64,000 bases of DNA, taken from Gemmatimonadota bacterium. Lineage in GTDB: Bacteria; Gemmatimonadota; Gemmatimonadetes; Gemmatimonadales; Gemmatimonadaceae. The notes beneath the pieces were generated by a model. That model did not search any database, was not told the origin of the DNA, and worked only from the letters and a program-made list of their open reading frames with translations. A program made the position numbers and the translations under genes. Positions 24,406-34,700 of this stretch are shown here, one piece after another (the stretch's first letter is position 1; the number at the start of each line of letters is the position of its first letter). Where the stretch lies: NCBI GenBank assembly GCA_016719105.1, contig JADKAQ010000002.1, forward strand, positions 310,001-374,000, written 5' to 3'.

Positions 24406-27141
24406 TCAGCGCTGCCCGGACGACCCTCCGGCGAGCAACGCATTGAACAACACCTTGAACGTGCCAACCGACTGCCCGCGATACTGCGGGCGAAAACCGA
24501 ACATGATCACCCGGCCCCGCCCCATCGGGACGTCGACCGCGGCGGCCTTCCCGGCTATCTCCTGCGCACCTTGCAGGAAGCCACTCATCAGGATTTCCGA
24601 CCCGCGCACCGGATACCGGAGCAGGGGTCGCGCCGGCGACCCCGGAGGGACGTCGAACGTGACGCTGTTGGTGAAGTAGACCGCCGCACTGTCGCCTAAC
24701 CCGGCCGCCAGCCGCTGCGTCGTGTCCACCAGGACGCGGAGGATGGACCCGGGGGCGTAGAGCGACTCGCGCCCTGCCGATCCCGTGCTCCCCCCTCGTC
24801 CCTCCCCGTCGCCATCGGCGCGACCGCGAACCGTCGTTAGGCTCACAGGCACCCCGAGTGCCGACGTCCCGATCTCGGCGGCGTGATCCAGCAGGAGGAG
24901 CGTCCCCCCATCGGACACGAACCGCGCCAGCTCGGACAATCCCGCGTCACCCAAACCGCCGGCATACGCGGCGGGAACCGCGGCGGTGGACATGCCACTG
25001 CGCGCCTCCCGTAGACTCATGTCAGGGACGAGGACCACGTCGAACTGGTCACGCAGCCGTCCCGCTTTCACCGTCGAATCGACAATGGTGATGTAGGGCA
25101 CGTCGTGCTGGTCGAAGAGCCAGCGCGTCCACCCTTCGTCCATCGACGCCGTCCAGGGGCGATAGAGCGCGATTCGCGGGAGCTTGGCCAACGGTTCGGT
25201 GCGCGGGATCACATCGAGCGACGGGCGGCACTCGAGCGCGATGTCCACCCCGCCGCGTTGTGCCCCCGGCGTACGCGGCCGCGGTGCGAGGCCGCCGAGC
25301 GAGGAGCGCTGCGGCGGAGCCAGCGCCCCCGCCGAGGCGGCGACGTCGGGCGAGGGGAAGCTCTGTGGCGCGCCCAGTCGCGTGCGGCCGCGGGGGCCCC
25401 CCCCGCGTCGAACGTAGAACGTCCCCGCCGGGAACCCCGTACCGAATCCCGGCACGTGGTACCGTTCCGTTCCCACCCGCACCGTCCAGCCGGCGCGCAC
25501 CGCCTGCATAACGAGGCGGTAGCTCTCCGTGTCGCGCGCGTCGAGCACGAACCACGCGCCGATCTTCGCCCCCGTCCGCTCCGGAGGCACGCACGCCGTC
25601 GTCTCCACCGACGGCAGGAGCGGGAGTGATCCGGACGGGATCGTGTCGCTCTCCATTACCCGCACCCCCAACTGGAAGGGGAGCGTCCACCCCGCCACGT
25701 CGTACGGGCGCTCCACCGGGCCCCCGGGAAAGCGCTCGACCGCCGGGAACCGTTGCACCTCCAGCAGGTCCTTGGCGTGCGCCCGGTATGGCTGGTCCAT
25801 GCGCACCACCCAGGCGTCCTTCGCGTCACGCAGTTCGACGCCCCCCACCTGCAGCACCTGCAGCAGCTGGCGGGCGGCCCCCGGGTCGCGCTGCGCCTTC
25901 GGAATGAGGAACGCACGCGGCGACGCGCTCGCCCCCAGCGCCACTTGCCGCCGCCCCATCTGCACGAAGCCGCGCACCAACTCCTCGCGCTGTCGCGACG
26001 CGAACTTCACCAGCGCCTCGGCCGCAATCAGCTCATAGTCCACGATGTCGCGCAGCCGCCAGGTGCCACCGGGCCACGGATTCGGGAACGACGTGCGCAT
26101 CTCATAGCGGGGGAGCCCGCGCGCGTGCCCCGTGAGTTCCTCGGGCTTCTGCACGATCGGCGACGCGATGCGAACCGACGCCGCCTCCGTCAGCAGGGCC
26201 ACCATGTTGTGCCGCGTCGGCGTTCCGCGAAAGCCGCCGTGCCACCACAAGTCGTATAGCACGCCGTCCCCTACACCCTGCTTGCCGGCCTGCTCCAGGG
26301 CCCACGACATCTGCGCGCCGATCAGGTTGATCCCGCGCACGATCAGCGGATCGAGGTTCGGGTTCACCGGGTCCACCATCGGCGGCACGAAGATCCGCAT
26401 CCCCGAGTTCCCCATCTGGTGCACGTCGTACACCACCTGCGGAAACCAGCGCGTGTAGAGGAAGTCGGTCGCCAGGCGCGTTTCGCGCTGCGTCACCATG
26501 TACCAGTCGCGGTTGTTGTCGTGGCCCACGTACGGGTGATACAGCCAGGGGATCGGCCCTCCTTCCCAGCGCGTCCCGACCCCCTGCCGGTACCATTCGG
26601 TGATCATCTGCTGTCCGTCCGGGTTCATCGACGGAAACATGAGCAGCACGACGTTGCGCAGGGCGGCCTGCAGGGTGTCGTTGGTCGCCAAGCGCCACGC
26701 CAGCTCCATCGACATCTGGCTCGAGGCGATCTCGGTGGCGTGGATGTTCATGCTGATCAGCACCACCGCCGGTTGCTCGCGCACCAACCGCGCTTCCTCC
26801 GCCGCAGAGAGCCCGCGCGGGTCGGCCAGGCGTGCCTCGTTGCGACGGATCTCCTCCAGCCGGCGCATGTTGTCCGGGTGCGAGATCGCAACGGCGAGGA
26901 AGGGCAGTCCCGCCGTGGTGAGTCCGAGTGTGTCGACACGCACCGCGGGGGAGGCGGCGAGCCTGGTGAAGTACGCGCCGATCTGCCCCCAGTCGGCGAG
27001 CTGGCGGTCGGCCCCTACTTCGTGCCCGAGTGCCTCGCGCGGGTGTGGAGGGACCGCCTGCGCACGGCCGATGCGGGCGACCGCGGGGAACAGGAGCAAC
27101 GCCGCCGCAGCGATGTGCAGCGCGTGATTCGCGCGCCGCAC
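24406..27141 (-). CDS. Secreted M14-family zinc carboxypeptidase
   Basis: A 911-residue exported protein with signal peptide (HIAAAALLLFPAVARIGRAQA). The M14 domain occupies the first third: zinc ligands HATE in ISMNIHATEIASSQ near residue 125, then MFPSMNPDGQQM and the third ligand His probably in VVYDVHQMGN near 240. The rest has beta-rich and low-complexity stretches (GGGPRGRTRLG) and a glutamine-amidotransferase-like segment (RFVSDGGTLLLLDHAAEIG) near 740. Such large periplasmic M14 proteins are common in bacteria that degrade proteins; substrate unknown. A CGTTAGG at 24835-24841 is read here as Leu-Thr. Confidence 0.87.
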   Translation of the reverse strand: MRRANHALHIAAAALLLFPAVARIGRAQAVPPHPREALGHEVGADRQLADWGQIGAYFTRLAASPAVRVDTLGLTTAGLPFLAVAISHPDNMRRLEEIRRNEARLADPRGLSAAEEARLVREQPAVVLISMNIHATEIASSQMSMELAWRLATNDTLQAALRNVVLLMFPSMNPDGQQMITEWYRQGVGTRWEGGPIPWLYHPYVGHDNNRDWYMVTQRETRLATDFLYTRWFPQVVYDVHQMGNSGMRIFVPPMVDPVNPNLDPLIVRGINLIGAQMSWALEQAGKQGVGDGVLYDLWWHGGFRGTPTRHNMVALLTEAASVRIASPIVQKPEELTGHARGLPRYEMRTSFPNPWPGGTWRLRDIVDYELIAAEALVKFASRQREELVRGFVQMGRRQVALGASASPRAFLIPKAQRDPGAARQLLQVLQVGGVELRDAKDAWVVRMDQPYRAHAKDLLEVQRFPAVERFPGGPVERPYDVAGWTLPFQLGVRVMESDTIPSGSLPLLPSVETTACVPPERTGAKIGAWFVLDARDTESYRLVMQAVRAGWTVRVGTERYHVPGFGTGFPAGTFYVRRGGGPRGRTRLGAPQSFPSPDVAASAGALAPPQRSSLGGLAPRPRTPGAQRGGVDIALECRPSLDVIPRTEPLAKLPRIALYRPWTASMDEGWTRWLFDQHDVPYITIVDSTVKAGRLRDQFDVVLVPDMSLREARSGMSTAAVPAAYAGGLGDAGLSELARFVSDGGTLLLLDHAAEIGTSALGVPVSLTTVRGRADGDGEGRGGSTGSAGRESLYAPGSILRVLVDTTQRLAAGLGDSAAVYFTNSVTFDVPPGSPARPLLRYPVRGSEILMSGFLQGAQEIAGKAAAVDVPMGRGRVIMFGFRPQYRGQSVGTFKVLFNALLAGGSSGQR

Positions 27142-27325
27142 AACCGGCGCGGGCGGGGCAGCGGTGTCCTGCCGGGTCCGGGAAATGGTGACGGATTTCC
27201 CGCCAACGTATCACCCGATTGCCCCGTGTGCAGCACCGGCGCCTCGCGCCTGCCGTGCGAGCCGCGTGCGAGCCGCGTGCGAGTAGCGTCCAAGTGCCCC
27301 CGCGACCTCACCGCGCCATCGCCTC

Positions 27326-27532
27326 GTGCACTCCACCTGCCTCTACTGCAACTCGGCGCTTGGCCGCAATGCGGTCGTCGAGCACTTCCCGGAGGGGCCG
27401 CGCCTGGCATGCGACGCCGCGCGCGGGAGATCGTGGGCCGTCTGTCCGCGCTGTGCGCGCCGAAACCTCACGCCCATCGAGGATCGCGGGGAGGCGATCG
27501 GGTGCCGCGAACGGCGCTTTCGCGATACGTGA
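27326..27532 (+). pseudogene. Short zinc-ribbon ORF, probably a gene remnant
   Basis: A 68-residue frame with two Cys pairs (CLYCNSALGRN and CPRCARRNLTP) and a characteristic start MHSTCLYCNSALG. Sequences beginning this way are, from memory, the N-terminus of longer proteins that go on past a ERLFRDTRLR-like segment. Here the frame stops right after RFRDT at a TGA, and the following bases (ttcgcgccttcgcggcttcg) look like spacer. So this is most likely a truncated remnant; a genuine 68-residue zinc protein cannot be excluded. Confidence 0.4.
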
Positions 27533-27594
27533 CTTCGCGCCTTCGCGGCTTCGCGTGAGCCTCTCTCCGCACGCCCCTCCCGCGCCCCCCGCCG

Positions 27595-28797
27595 CTACAC
27601 GAGCCCCAGCTTCGCCCCCACCTTCTTGAACGCCGTCACCGCAAAATCGATGTCGCCCGTCGAGTGCGCCGCCGAGATCTGGCACCGCACCCGCGCCGTC
27701 CCGTGCGGCACCACCGGGAAGCCGAACCCGGTCACGAAGACCCCCTCGGCCAGCATCATCTCGCTCACCTGGATCGCCGCCGACGTCTCGCCGATGATGA
27801 TCGGGACGATGGGCGTCTCGCCAGCGAGCGGCTTGAACCCCGCCTCGATGATCTGCTCGCGGAAGTAGCGCGAGTTGTCGCGCAGCTTCTGCACGCGTTC
27901 CGGCTGCGCCTCGATCACCTTCACCGCCTGCAGCGCACTCGCCGCCACCGTCGGGGGCAAGGCGTTGGAGAAGAGCTGCGGGCGCGAGCGCTGCGTGAGC
28001 ATGTCACAGAGCGCCGCCGAGCCGGCCACGAAGCCGCCAGCGGCCCCGCCCACCGCCTTGCCTAACGTCGACGTGATCACGTCCACCTCGCCCAGCACGC
28101 CGAAGTGCTCGGCCGTCCCGCGCCCGTTGGTCCCCAGCACCCCGGTCGCGTGGGAGTCGTCCATGATCACGATCGCGTCGTGGTCGCGCGCGATCTGCAG
28201 GATCTCCGGCAGCTTGGCAATGCTCCCCTCCATCGAGAAGACGCCGTCGGTCCAGATCAGCCGGCGCTTCGCCGCCTTGTTAGCCGCGAGCTTGGCCACC
28301 AGGTCGTCGAGGTTGGAGTGCTTGTAGACCGCGGTGGTGCACTTGGTGATCGCCTTCGCCAGGCGAATCGAGTCGATGATCGAGGCGTGATTGAGCTCGT
28401 CGGAGATGACGAAGTCCCCCTCTTCCACCACCGTCGCCGTGAGCCCCTCGTTGGCGTTCCACGCGGAGACGTAGCTCATCGAGGCCTCGGTCCCGACAAA
28501 GCGCGCCAGCGCCTGCTCCAGTTCGCGATGCACCGTGAACGTGCCGCAGATGAAGCGCACACTTCCCGTCCCGGCGCCGTACTTCTTCAGCCCATCGATC
28601 CCCGCCTGCACCACGCTCGGCTCATCACACAGTCCGAGATAGTTGTTGGACGAGAGGATCAGGATCTGGCCGCGCCCCTCCATCTCCACCCATGCCGACT
28701 GCGGCGAGTCGAGGTAGTTGAGACGCTTGTAGACGCCATCGCTTTTCAGTTTGTCGATGCGACCCTGAAGGTCGGCGGTGAAGGCGGTGTTGGGCAT
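27595..28797 (-). CDS. kbl: Glycine C-acetyltransferase (2-amino-3-ketobutyrate CoA ligase)
   Basis: A 400-residue PLP enzyme of the alpha-oxoamine synthase family that cleaves 2-amino-3-oxobutyrate with CoA to glycine and acetyl-CoA. Marks: ILSSNNYLGLC, GTGSVRFICGT, DELNHASIIDSIRLAK, DDSHATGVLG, and the Schiff-base Lys in ITSTLGKAVGGAAGG (about 240). Its partner tdh lies upstream on the same strand, giving the two-step threonine-to-glycine route; this context favours Kbl over the related BioF. The Leu before Gly-Lys is TTA in CCTAACG (28061-28067). Confidence 0.94.
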   Translation of the reverse strand: MPNTAFTADLQGRIDKLKSDGVYKRLNYLDSPQSAWVEMEGRGQILILSSNNYLGLCDEPSVVQAGIDGLKKYGAGTGSVRFICGTFTVHRELEQALARFVGTEASMSYVSAWNANEGLTATVVEEGDFVISDELNHASIIDSIRLAKAITKCTTAVYKHSNLDDLVAKLAANKAAKRRLIWTDGVFSMEGSIAKLPEILQIARDHDAIVIMDDSHATGVLGTNGRGTAEHFGVLGEVDVITSTLGKAVGGAAGGFVAGSAALCDMLTQRSRPQLFSNALPPTVAASALQAVKVIEAQPERVQKLRDNSRYFREQIIEAGFKPLAGETPIVPIIIGETSAAIQVSEMMLAEGVFVTGFGFPVVPHGTARVRCQISAAHSTGDIDFAVTAFKKVGAKLGLV

Positions 28798-28804
28798 TGC
28801 TTTC

Positions 28805-28954
28805 GAGAAGACGGGAAGACGGGAAGACGAGAAGACGAGAAGACGCGAAAGGGCTCGGCGGCGCAGTGTTCGCGCGCGGCCGAGCCCTCAATCAACCGTC
28901 AAGACTGGGGCGATTCAACCCGCAGCATCTCGTCTTCCCGTCTTCCCGTCTTCC
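28805..28954. repeat. GAAGACGG palindromic spacer element, copy 1 (kbl-tdh gap)
   Basis: Left arm 28805-28847 is five or so copies of gaagacgg/gaagacga; right arm 28929-28954 is the inverse (tcttcccg repeated). Inside is a 9-bp hairpin gggctcggc (28851-28859) with gccgagccc (28879-28887), then an aatcaacc box. The element fills the entire intercistronic gap. Confidence 0.85.
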
Positions 28955-28958
28955 GCCC

Positions 28959-29987
28959 CTATCCGATCTCGAAGACGACCTTTCCCGCATCGCCGCTCTT
29001 GATCGCGTGGATCGCCTCGTCAAAGCCCTCCAGCGGGAAGCGATGCGTGATGATCGGTGTCGGGTCGAACTTCCCCGAGCGCAGGAACTGCGACATCTGG
29101 ATCCAGGTGTCGTACATCCGCCGCCCGATCACGCCGTAGACGGTGATTCCCTTGAAGATGATCTCCGTCGCGAAGTTCACTTCCATGGGCTTGGCGGGGA
29201 TGCCGAGCATCTGCACGCGCCCGCCGAGCCGCACTTCCTTGAACGCCTGGTGAATCGCCGCCGGCACACCGCTCATCTCCAGCACGACGTCGACGCCGAG
29301 TCCCTCGGTCGCGCGCTTGACCGTCGCTTCAACCTCCGACGGATGCACTGCGTCGTGCGCACCGGCGGCGCGCGCCAGCTCGAGTCGCCGCGGATTCACA
29401 TCGCTGGCGATCACGCGTGAGGCGCCAGCCGCCGCGCAGATTCCCACGGCAAAGATCCCGATCGGTCCGCACCCCGTGACGAGCACCGTCGAACCTGGGA
29501 TCTCCGTACCGTGCAGCGCCGTGTGAAAGGCGTTCCCCATCGGATCGTGGATCCCGCCAATCTCGTACGGGATGCTCGCATCGAGATGCCACACGTTGGT
29601 CGCCGGCATCGCGATGTACTCGGCGAAGCAGCCGTCACGATCGACCCCGATGATCTTCGTGTTGGGGCAAACGTGCGCGTTGCCGGTGCGGCACAGGTGG
29701 CATCGCCCGCAGACGATGTGTCCCTCCGCCGTCACGCGGTCGCCCACCGCCACGTCGCGCACCAGCGATCCTACCTGCACCACGTCGCCGGCGAACTCGT
29801 GGCCCACGGTGAAGGGGGGCTTGCAGCGGTTGCTCGCCCAGTCGTCCCACTCGTAGATGTGCACATCGGTCCCGCACACGCCGGCGCGACGAACCTTGAT
29901 GAGCACTTCGTCGTCGCGGATCGTGGGGACCGGGACGTCGCGAAGCGTGAAGCCGGGACCGGCAGTCGTCTTGACGAGAGCTTTCAC
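28959..29987 (-). CDS. tdh: L-threonine 3-dehydrogenase
   Basis: A 342-residue zinc-dependent medium-chain dehydrogenase oxidising threonine to 2-amino-3-oxobutyrate with NAD. Catalytic zinc site: GVCGTDVHIYEWDDW with Cys about 38, and VGHEFAGDV with His-Glu. Structural zinc: CGRCHLCRTGNAHVC. Cofactor site: VTGCGPIGIFAVGICAAAGA. The HIYEWDDWA segment is typical for Tdh as opposed to other MDRs. It is followed by kbl after a repeat-filled gap and preceded by an SDR gene after a second copy of the same repeat. Confidence 0.95.
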   Translation of the reverse strand: MKALVKTTAGPGFTLRDVPVPTIRDDEVLIKVRRAGVCGTDVHIYEWDDWASNRCKPPFTVGHEFAGDVVQVGSLVRDVAVGDRVTAEGHIVCGRCHLCRTGNAHVCPNTKIIGVDRDGCFAEYIAMPATNVWHLDASIPYEIGGIHDPMGNAFHTALHGTEIPGSTVLVTGCGPIGIFAVGICAAAGASRVIASDVNPRRLELARAAGAHDAVHPSEVEATVKRATEGLGVDVVLEMSGVPAAIHQAFKEVRLGGRVQMLGIPAKPMEVNFATEIIFKGITVYGVIGRRMYDTWIQMSQFLRSGKFDPTPIITHRFPLEGFDEAIHAIKSGDAGKVVFEIG

Positions 29988-30007
29988 GAGAGGAGCGGAG
30001 GGCGGGA

Positions 30008-30172
30008 GGACGAGAAGACGGGAAGACGAGTTCGGAGGTGCTCACGGCAGCACCTGTCGCGCTCTCGCCGCGGAGGAATCAACCCCCCACTCCCACTGCA
30101 ATCAAGCGCCCACGGCCCTCATCTCGTCTTCCCGTCTTCCCGTCTTCCCGTCTTCCCGTCTTCCCGTCTTCT
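30008..30172. repeat. GAAGACGG palindromic spacer element, copy 2 (tdh-SDR gap)
   Basis: Left arm 30008-30030 (gacgagaagacgggaagacg), inner hairpin aggtgct (30036-30042) with agcacct (30049-30055), an aatcaacc box, then a long right arm 30122-30172 with about six tcttcccg units. It runs to the TGA stop of the SDR gene and matches copy 1 in layout. Confidence 0.85.
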
Positions 30173-30963
30173 CAGACGAGCGACGAGATCTGCCCCCCGT
30201 CCACCTGGATCGCCGTCCCCGTCACGAACGAGGCGCGCTCGCTGGCCAGGAAGGCGACCACCGCGGCGAACTCCTTGGGGTCGCCCGAGCGTCCCATCGG
30301 GATCCCTCCCTGACGTGCCGCGAGGACCTCCTCGAGTGGCCGCTGCTCGCGCGTGGCGCGCATTTGTGCCAGCTCGATCGCGCGTGCCGTGTCGAAGTGC
30401 CCGGGCATGACGGTGTTCACCAGGACCCCGTCCTTCGCGACCTCGTTGGCCAGCGTCTTGGCAAAGCCTAACAAGCCGGCGCGGGCGGTGTTGGAGAGGA
30501 TCAACCCCTGTATCGGCATCTTCGCCGCCATCGATGTCAGGAAGAGGACGCGCCCCCACTTTCGCGCGCGCATCCCCGGCACGACCGCGTGCGCCAGGCG
30601 AATCGATCCGAGCAGGTTGAGGTTGATCGCCGCCTGATACTGCGCGTCGGTCGTCGAGTCGAACAATGTCGACGGAGGACCGCCGGCGTTTGCGACGAGA
30701 ATGTCGATGGGGCCGAGCTTCTCCTCCACCTCGGTCACGATGCGTGACGCGGCGTCCGCATCGCCCACGTCCGCGGCGATCGTGAGCAGCTTTCCGTAGG
30801 TGCGACCCCCGATCGCCGCCGCATGCTTGTCCAACTCGTCCTTGCGACGAGCGACCATCACCACGCTCGCCCCTTCCTGGCTGAGCTCATTCGCGATCGC
30901 GAGCCCGAGCCCGCTCGACGCCCCGGTGATCAGGGCCACCTTGTTCTTCAGTCCGAGATCCAT
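30172..30963 (-). CDS. Short-chain dehydrogenase/reductase family protein with altered active site
   Basis: A 263-residue Rossmann protein from ATG 30963 (MDLGLKNKVALITG). It has the NAD(P) motif TGASSGLG and NAG-type VANAGG. The usual YxxxK catalytic pair, expected in the LSNTARAGLLGFAKT segment, reads S and R instead. A subgroup of SDRs with this SN(x)xRAG pattern exists, and their chemistry is not well established. It is the first gene of the minus-strand run SDR-tdh-kbl, so a role near threonine or amino-ketone metabolism is possible but unproven. Confidence 0.85.
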   Translation of the reverse strand: MDLGLKNKVALITGASSGLGLAIANELSQEGASVVMVARRKDELDKHAAAIGGRTYGKLLTIAADVGDADAASRIVTEVEEKLGPIDILVANAGGPPSTLFDSTTDAQYQAAINLNLLGSIRLAHAVVPGMRARKWGRVLFLTSMAAKMPIQGLILSNTARAGLLGFAKTLANEVAKDGVLVNTVMPGHFDTARAIELAQMRATREQRPLEEVLAARQGGIPMGRSGDPKEFAAVVAFLASERASFVTGTAIQVDGGQISSLV

Positions 30964-31088
30964 GGCCGTACAATGCAACGCCGCCGCTGGCACGGCCAGA
31001 TCCCGCACAGTACCACTCACGTGCCAGCGCGCCGGCGCACGGCGTCGAGAGGGACCCGCTCGCAGTGCGCCGCGACCGGTGTGCGCCG

Positions 31089-31592
31089 CTACGGCGCGGG
31101 GGTCACCGTGATGCTCTGCCAGTTGCCAGCGACGAGGGCTTTGCCGTCCACCCAGTAGCGGGCACGCATCCGCACCTCACGTGCCCCAGCTGGTGGGTTC
31201 TGGCGCGACGGCGCGTAGCGCGCGGCCGGCCACTCCAGCGACCACGTGTACGACTGCCCCGGCTGAAGCCGGAGCGTCCGCGTGTAGGCCGCGCAGAGGA
31301 TCAGCTCGATCCTCGGGTCGATGCGCACGCCGTCGGCATCCTCCACCTCGAACACGCTGAACGGACAGCTGTTCTCTTCGAACGACATCACTTGGCTCCC
31401 GGTGTTCGTCAGGGTGACCGTGAGCGGGAGCAGCGTCCGCTCCGTGACCGTCGTCCTCGACACCACCAGGCGCATCGTTTCGTCGCTGATCACGCTCCGC
31501 TCGCTATCCGCGGTGCTGTCGAGCGACGACCCACACGCGCTCCCCGCCAGCGCGAGCAGCAACACCGAACACATCGAGCGTAGGCGCATCAT
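31089..31592 (-). CDS. Putative lipoprotein with Ig-like domain
   Basis: A 167-residue protein from ATG 31592, with a lipoprotein signal (LLLALAGSACGSS, lipidated Cys about 20). The mature part is a single beta-sandwich-like domain (LPLTVTLTNTGSQVMSF, FSVFEVEDADGVRI, YTWSLEWPA, VRMRARYWVDG). It resembles the BsuPI-type inhibitor/Ig fold, but I cannot confirm that. It precedes nothing obvious and is followed by the SDR gene about 125 bases on. Confidence 0.65.
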   Translation of the reverse strand: MMRLRSMCSVLLLALAGSACGSSLDSTADSERSVISDETMRLVVSRTTVTERTLLPLTVTLTNTGSQVMSFEENSCPFSVFEVEDADGVRIDPRIELILCAAYTRTLRLQPGQSYTWSLEWPAARYAPSRQNPPAGAREVRMRARYWVDGKALVAGNWQSITVTPAP

Positions 31593-31736
31593 CGGGTACC
31601 GGCGAAAGGTGTCATGCGGTTTTCGACGCCCGACGGCGCGCGGAGGGGTGTCGATCGCTTCACCCCGTGCGCGGCGCGCGTGGCGTCGGCCTGTCATACG
31701 TGCGACGCTCGGCGCAGGCGCGAGCTAGCACCCCGA

Positions 31737-34700
31737 TCAATCAGCGGGCGCCCCTCCCGCCACAGCGTCCGGCGAAGCTCCCGCCATGCCTGGTGCGTGC
31801 ATCGGCGTGATCCGAACGGCGCACACCTTGAACTCGGGGATGTGGGCGATCGGGTCGAGCGCCGGATTCGTCAGCAGGTTGGCCGCCGCCTCGCGGTAGT
31901 GCATCGGGATGAAGACCTGCCCGGGTGCGACCCGCTCCGACAGCCGCACCGAGATGCTGATCTCGGCGCGACGCGAGGCGATCCTCACGGCGTCACCGTC
32001 GTGCACGCCCAGGCGCGTGGCGTCGACCGGGTTCAACTCGACGATCGGCCCCGACTCTCGCGCGTCGAGTGCAAACGAGCGACGCGACATCGTCCCCGTA
32101 TGCCAGTGGTACATCTGGCGCCCCGTGTTGAGCAAGAAGGGGAACGCGTCGTCCGGGAGCTCTGCTGGCGGGAGGAACTCCACGGGATGGAACGTCGCCT
32201 TGCCGTCGGCCGTCGGAAACGCGTCGGCAAAGAGGAAGTCGGTCCCGCCATGTTCGGCGTCGAGCACCGGGTACTGCAGCCCGGCGTGATTGTCGAGTCG
32301 CTCGTGCGATACACCGCGCCACGACGGCGTGACGCGGGCGATCTCGTCCATCACCTCGGCCGCGTCGCGGAACGGCGTCGGGAGCCCGATGCGGTTTGAC
32401 AGGTCGATGAGGATCTCGAGGTCACGGCGTGCGTTCCCCGGCGGCGTGATCGCCGCGCGCGAGAGTTGGATGCGACGCTCCGTGTTCACGAACGTCCCGT
32501 CCTTCTCGGCAAACGACGAGCCCGGGAGGATCACGTCGGCATACCGTGCCGTCTCGGTGAGGAAGAGGTCCTGCACCGCGAGGAACTCCAGCTCGCGGAA
32601 CCAGTGCTCCGCGTGCGCGACCTCCGGATCGGAAAGGATCGGGTTCTCGCCCATGATGTACATCCCCCGCACCGGCGACGACTCGTCGACGATCTGCGTG
32701 ACCTTGAGCCCCACGTCGAGTGAGAGTCGCTCGTCGGGGACCCCCCAGGCCTCGGCGAACTTGTGTCGCACCGCAGGGTTTGTCACCGGCTGGTAGTCGG
32801 TGTAGACCATGGGGATCCCGCCGACGTCGCTCGCCCCTTGCACGTTGTTCTGGCCGCGGATCGGGATCATCGCCGCTCCCCATCGCCCGATCATCCCCGT
32901 CGCGAGCACGAGGTTGAGCAGCGAGCTCACGATGTCCGTCCCGGTGGAGTGCTGCGTGAGCCCCATCGCCCACAGGGTGGCCGAGCGTGGGCCGCGCGCA
33001 TAGAGCTCGGCGGCCCGGCGTATCGACGCCGCCGGAACGCCGGAGATCTGCGAGGCGCGCTCGGGGGTGTAGGGCTGCACCGCCTCACGCACGCGGTCGA
33101 AGTCGTGCGTGCGGCTGGCGATGAACGCCGAGTCCTCGAGCCCCAGCGACAGGATGTGGTGCAGCATCCCGTTCATCACCGCCACGTCGGTCCCGGGGAG
33201 CGCCTGCAGGTGGACGTGCGCGCGGGTGGCCAGCTCGATGCGGCGCGGGTCGCAGACGATGAGCGTGGCGCCGCGCTTCACCGCGCGCTTGATCGCGGCG
33301 CCGAAGACGGGGTGCGACTCCGTCGTGTTGGCGCCGAGGATGAAGATCACGTCCGACTCGTGCTCCACCTCGCGCATCGATCCGGAGGCCGCGCTGGTGT
33401 TCATCGCCCGCTGCATCGCGCTCACCGACGACGAATGGCAGAGGCGCGTACAGTGGTCGACGTTGTTGGTCCCGAGCCCGGCCCGGAACATCCGCTGCAG
33501 GAGATAGTTCTCCTCGTTGCTGCACTTGGCCGACTGGAAGACCGCGAGCGATGTCGGGCCGTGGGCGTCCCGCAGGCGCAGGAGTTCCTGCGCCGCGATC
33601 TCCATCGCCTCCTCCCACGTCGCTTCGCGGAACGGGGCGTACCAGTCGTGCGGAGTTGCGACCCGATCGCGCGGGTCGCCCAGTGGCCCTGCGCCAGTCT
33701 GCTGTCGTTGCAGCGGATTGGTACGAGGGCCGCGCTTGGCTTTCGGTCCTTCCTGGGCGATGAGGTCCCACGGTCCGCCGCGCCGTGGCCATTCCGCGGC
33801 GTTCTCGTGCGTGCCATCGAAGACCCATCGTCCATCGCGCTTGACCCAACCGCGGCGCACCAGGGGCGTCGTGAGGCGGTCGCGGTGCTGGACGAAGTCG
33901 GTGCCGAACCGCCCCTTCACGCACGTCGATCCCCGGTTCGGCGTGTTCTGCTCGATCCACGGCGAGCGGACGTGGATGACCGTGTTGTCTCGCACCTGCA
34001 GGTCGATCTGGCATCCGACCCCGCAGTACGGACAGACGCTGCGCACCGTGCGATCGATCGGCGGCATCGCGTTCGACGCGGGGCGGTCCATCATCTGGCC
34101 ATTCGCGGCGCGCACCGCCATCGGGATGATGTCGTGGATGGCGCCGGTCGGGCAGACGCGTACGCACTCGCCGCACCACGTGCACCCGGCGTGCTCCGGA
34201 TTGCCGTCGGCCCCTACGATGATCTGCGCGTGATCGCCGCGATGCGCCACGTCCAGTACGCCGACGACCTGGATCTCCTCGCACGCCCGCACACAGCGCG
34301 TGCAGAGGATACAGGTCGACATGTCGTGCCGGATGATCGGGTCACCGGCGCGCGTGTCGCCGATGCGAAGCGGGAGGTCCGCGCGCCGGATGAGCGGGAC
34401 GTCGTAGCGTCGCACGAGCGACTCGAACTCGTTGCGATACCCCGGTGTGGGGATCTCGTCCACCGGGTAGCGCTCGAGCAGCATCGCGAGGACGCCCTGA
34501 CGATTCTGCACCGCGGCTGGCGACTCGGTGGTGATGTTCATCCCCTCGGTCGCTTCGGTCGCGCACGCCGGGACGAGCTTCGGGCTCCCCTGCACGGAGA
34601 CGAGGCAGATGCGGCAGCTCCCAACGTTGGGGAGCGTGGGATACCAGCACAGCGTGGGGACGTCGATGCCGAGCGCGCGCGCGGCATCGAGGATCGTGTC

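Noticed and set aside
30122..30172. Possible CRISPR or low-complexity sequencing artefact
   Set aside because: No spacers, and the same designed layout recurs at 28805-28954 with an inverted arm, so a repeat element is more likely.
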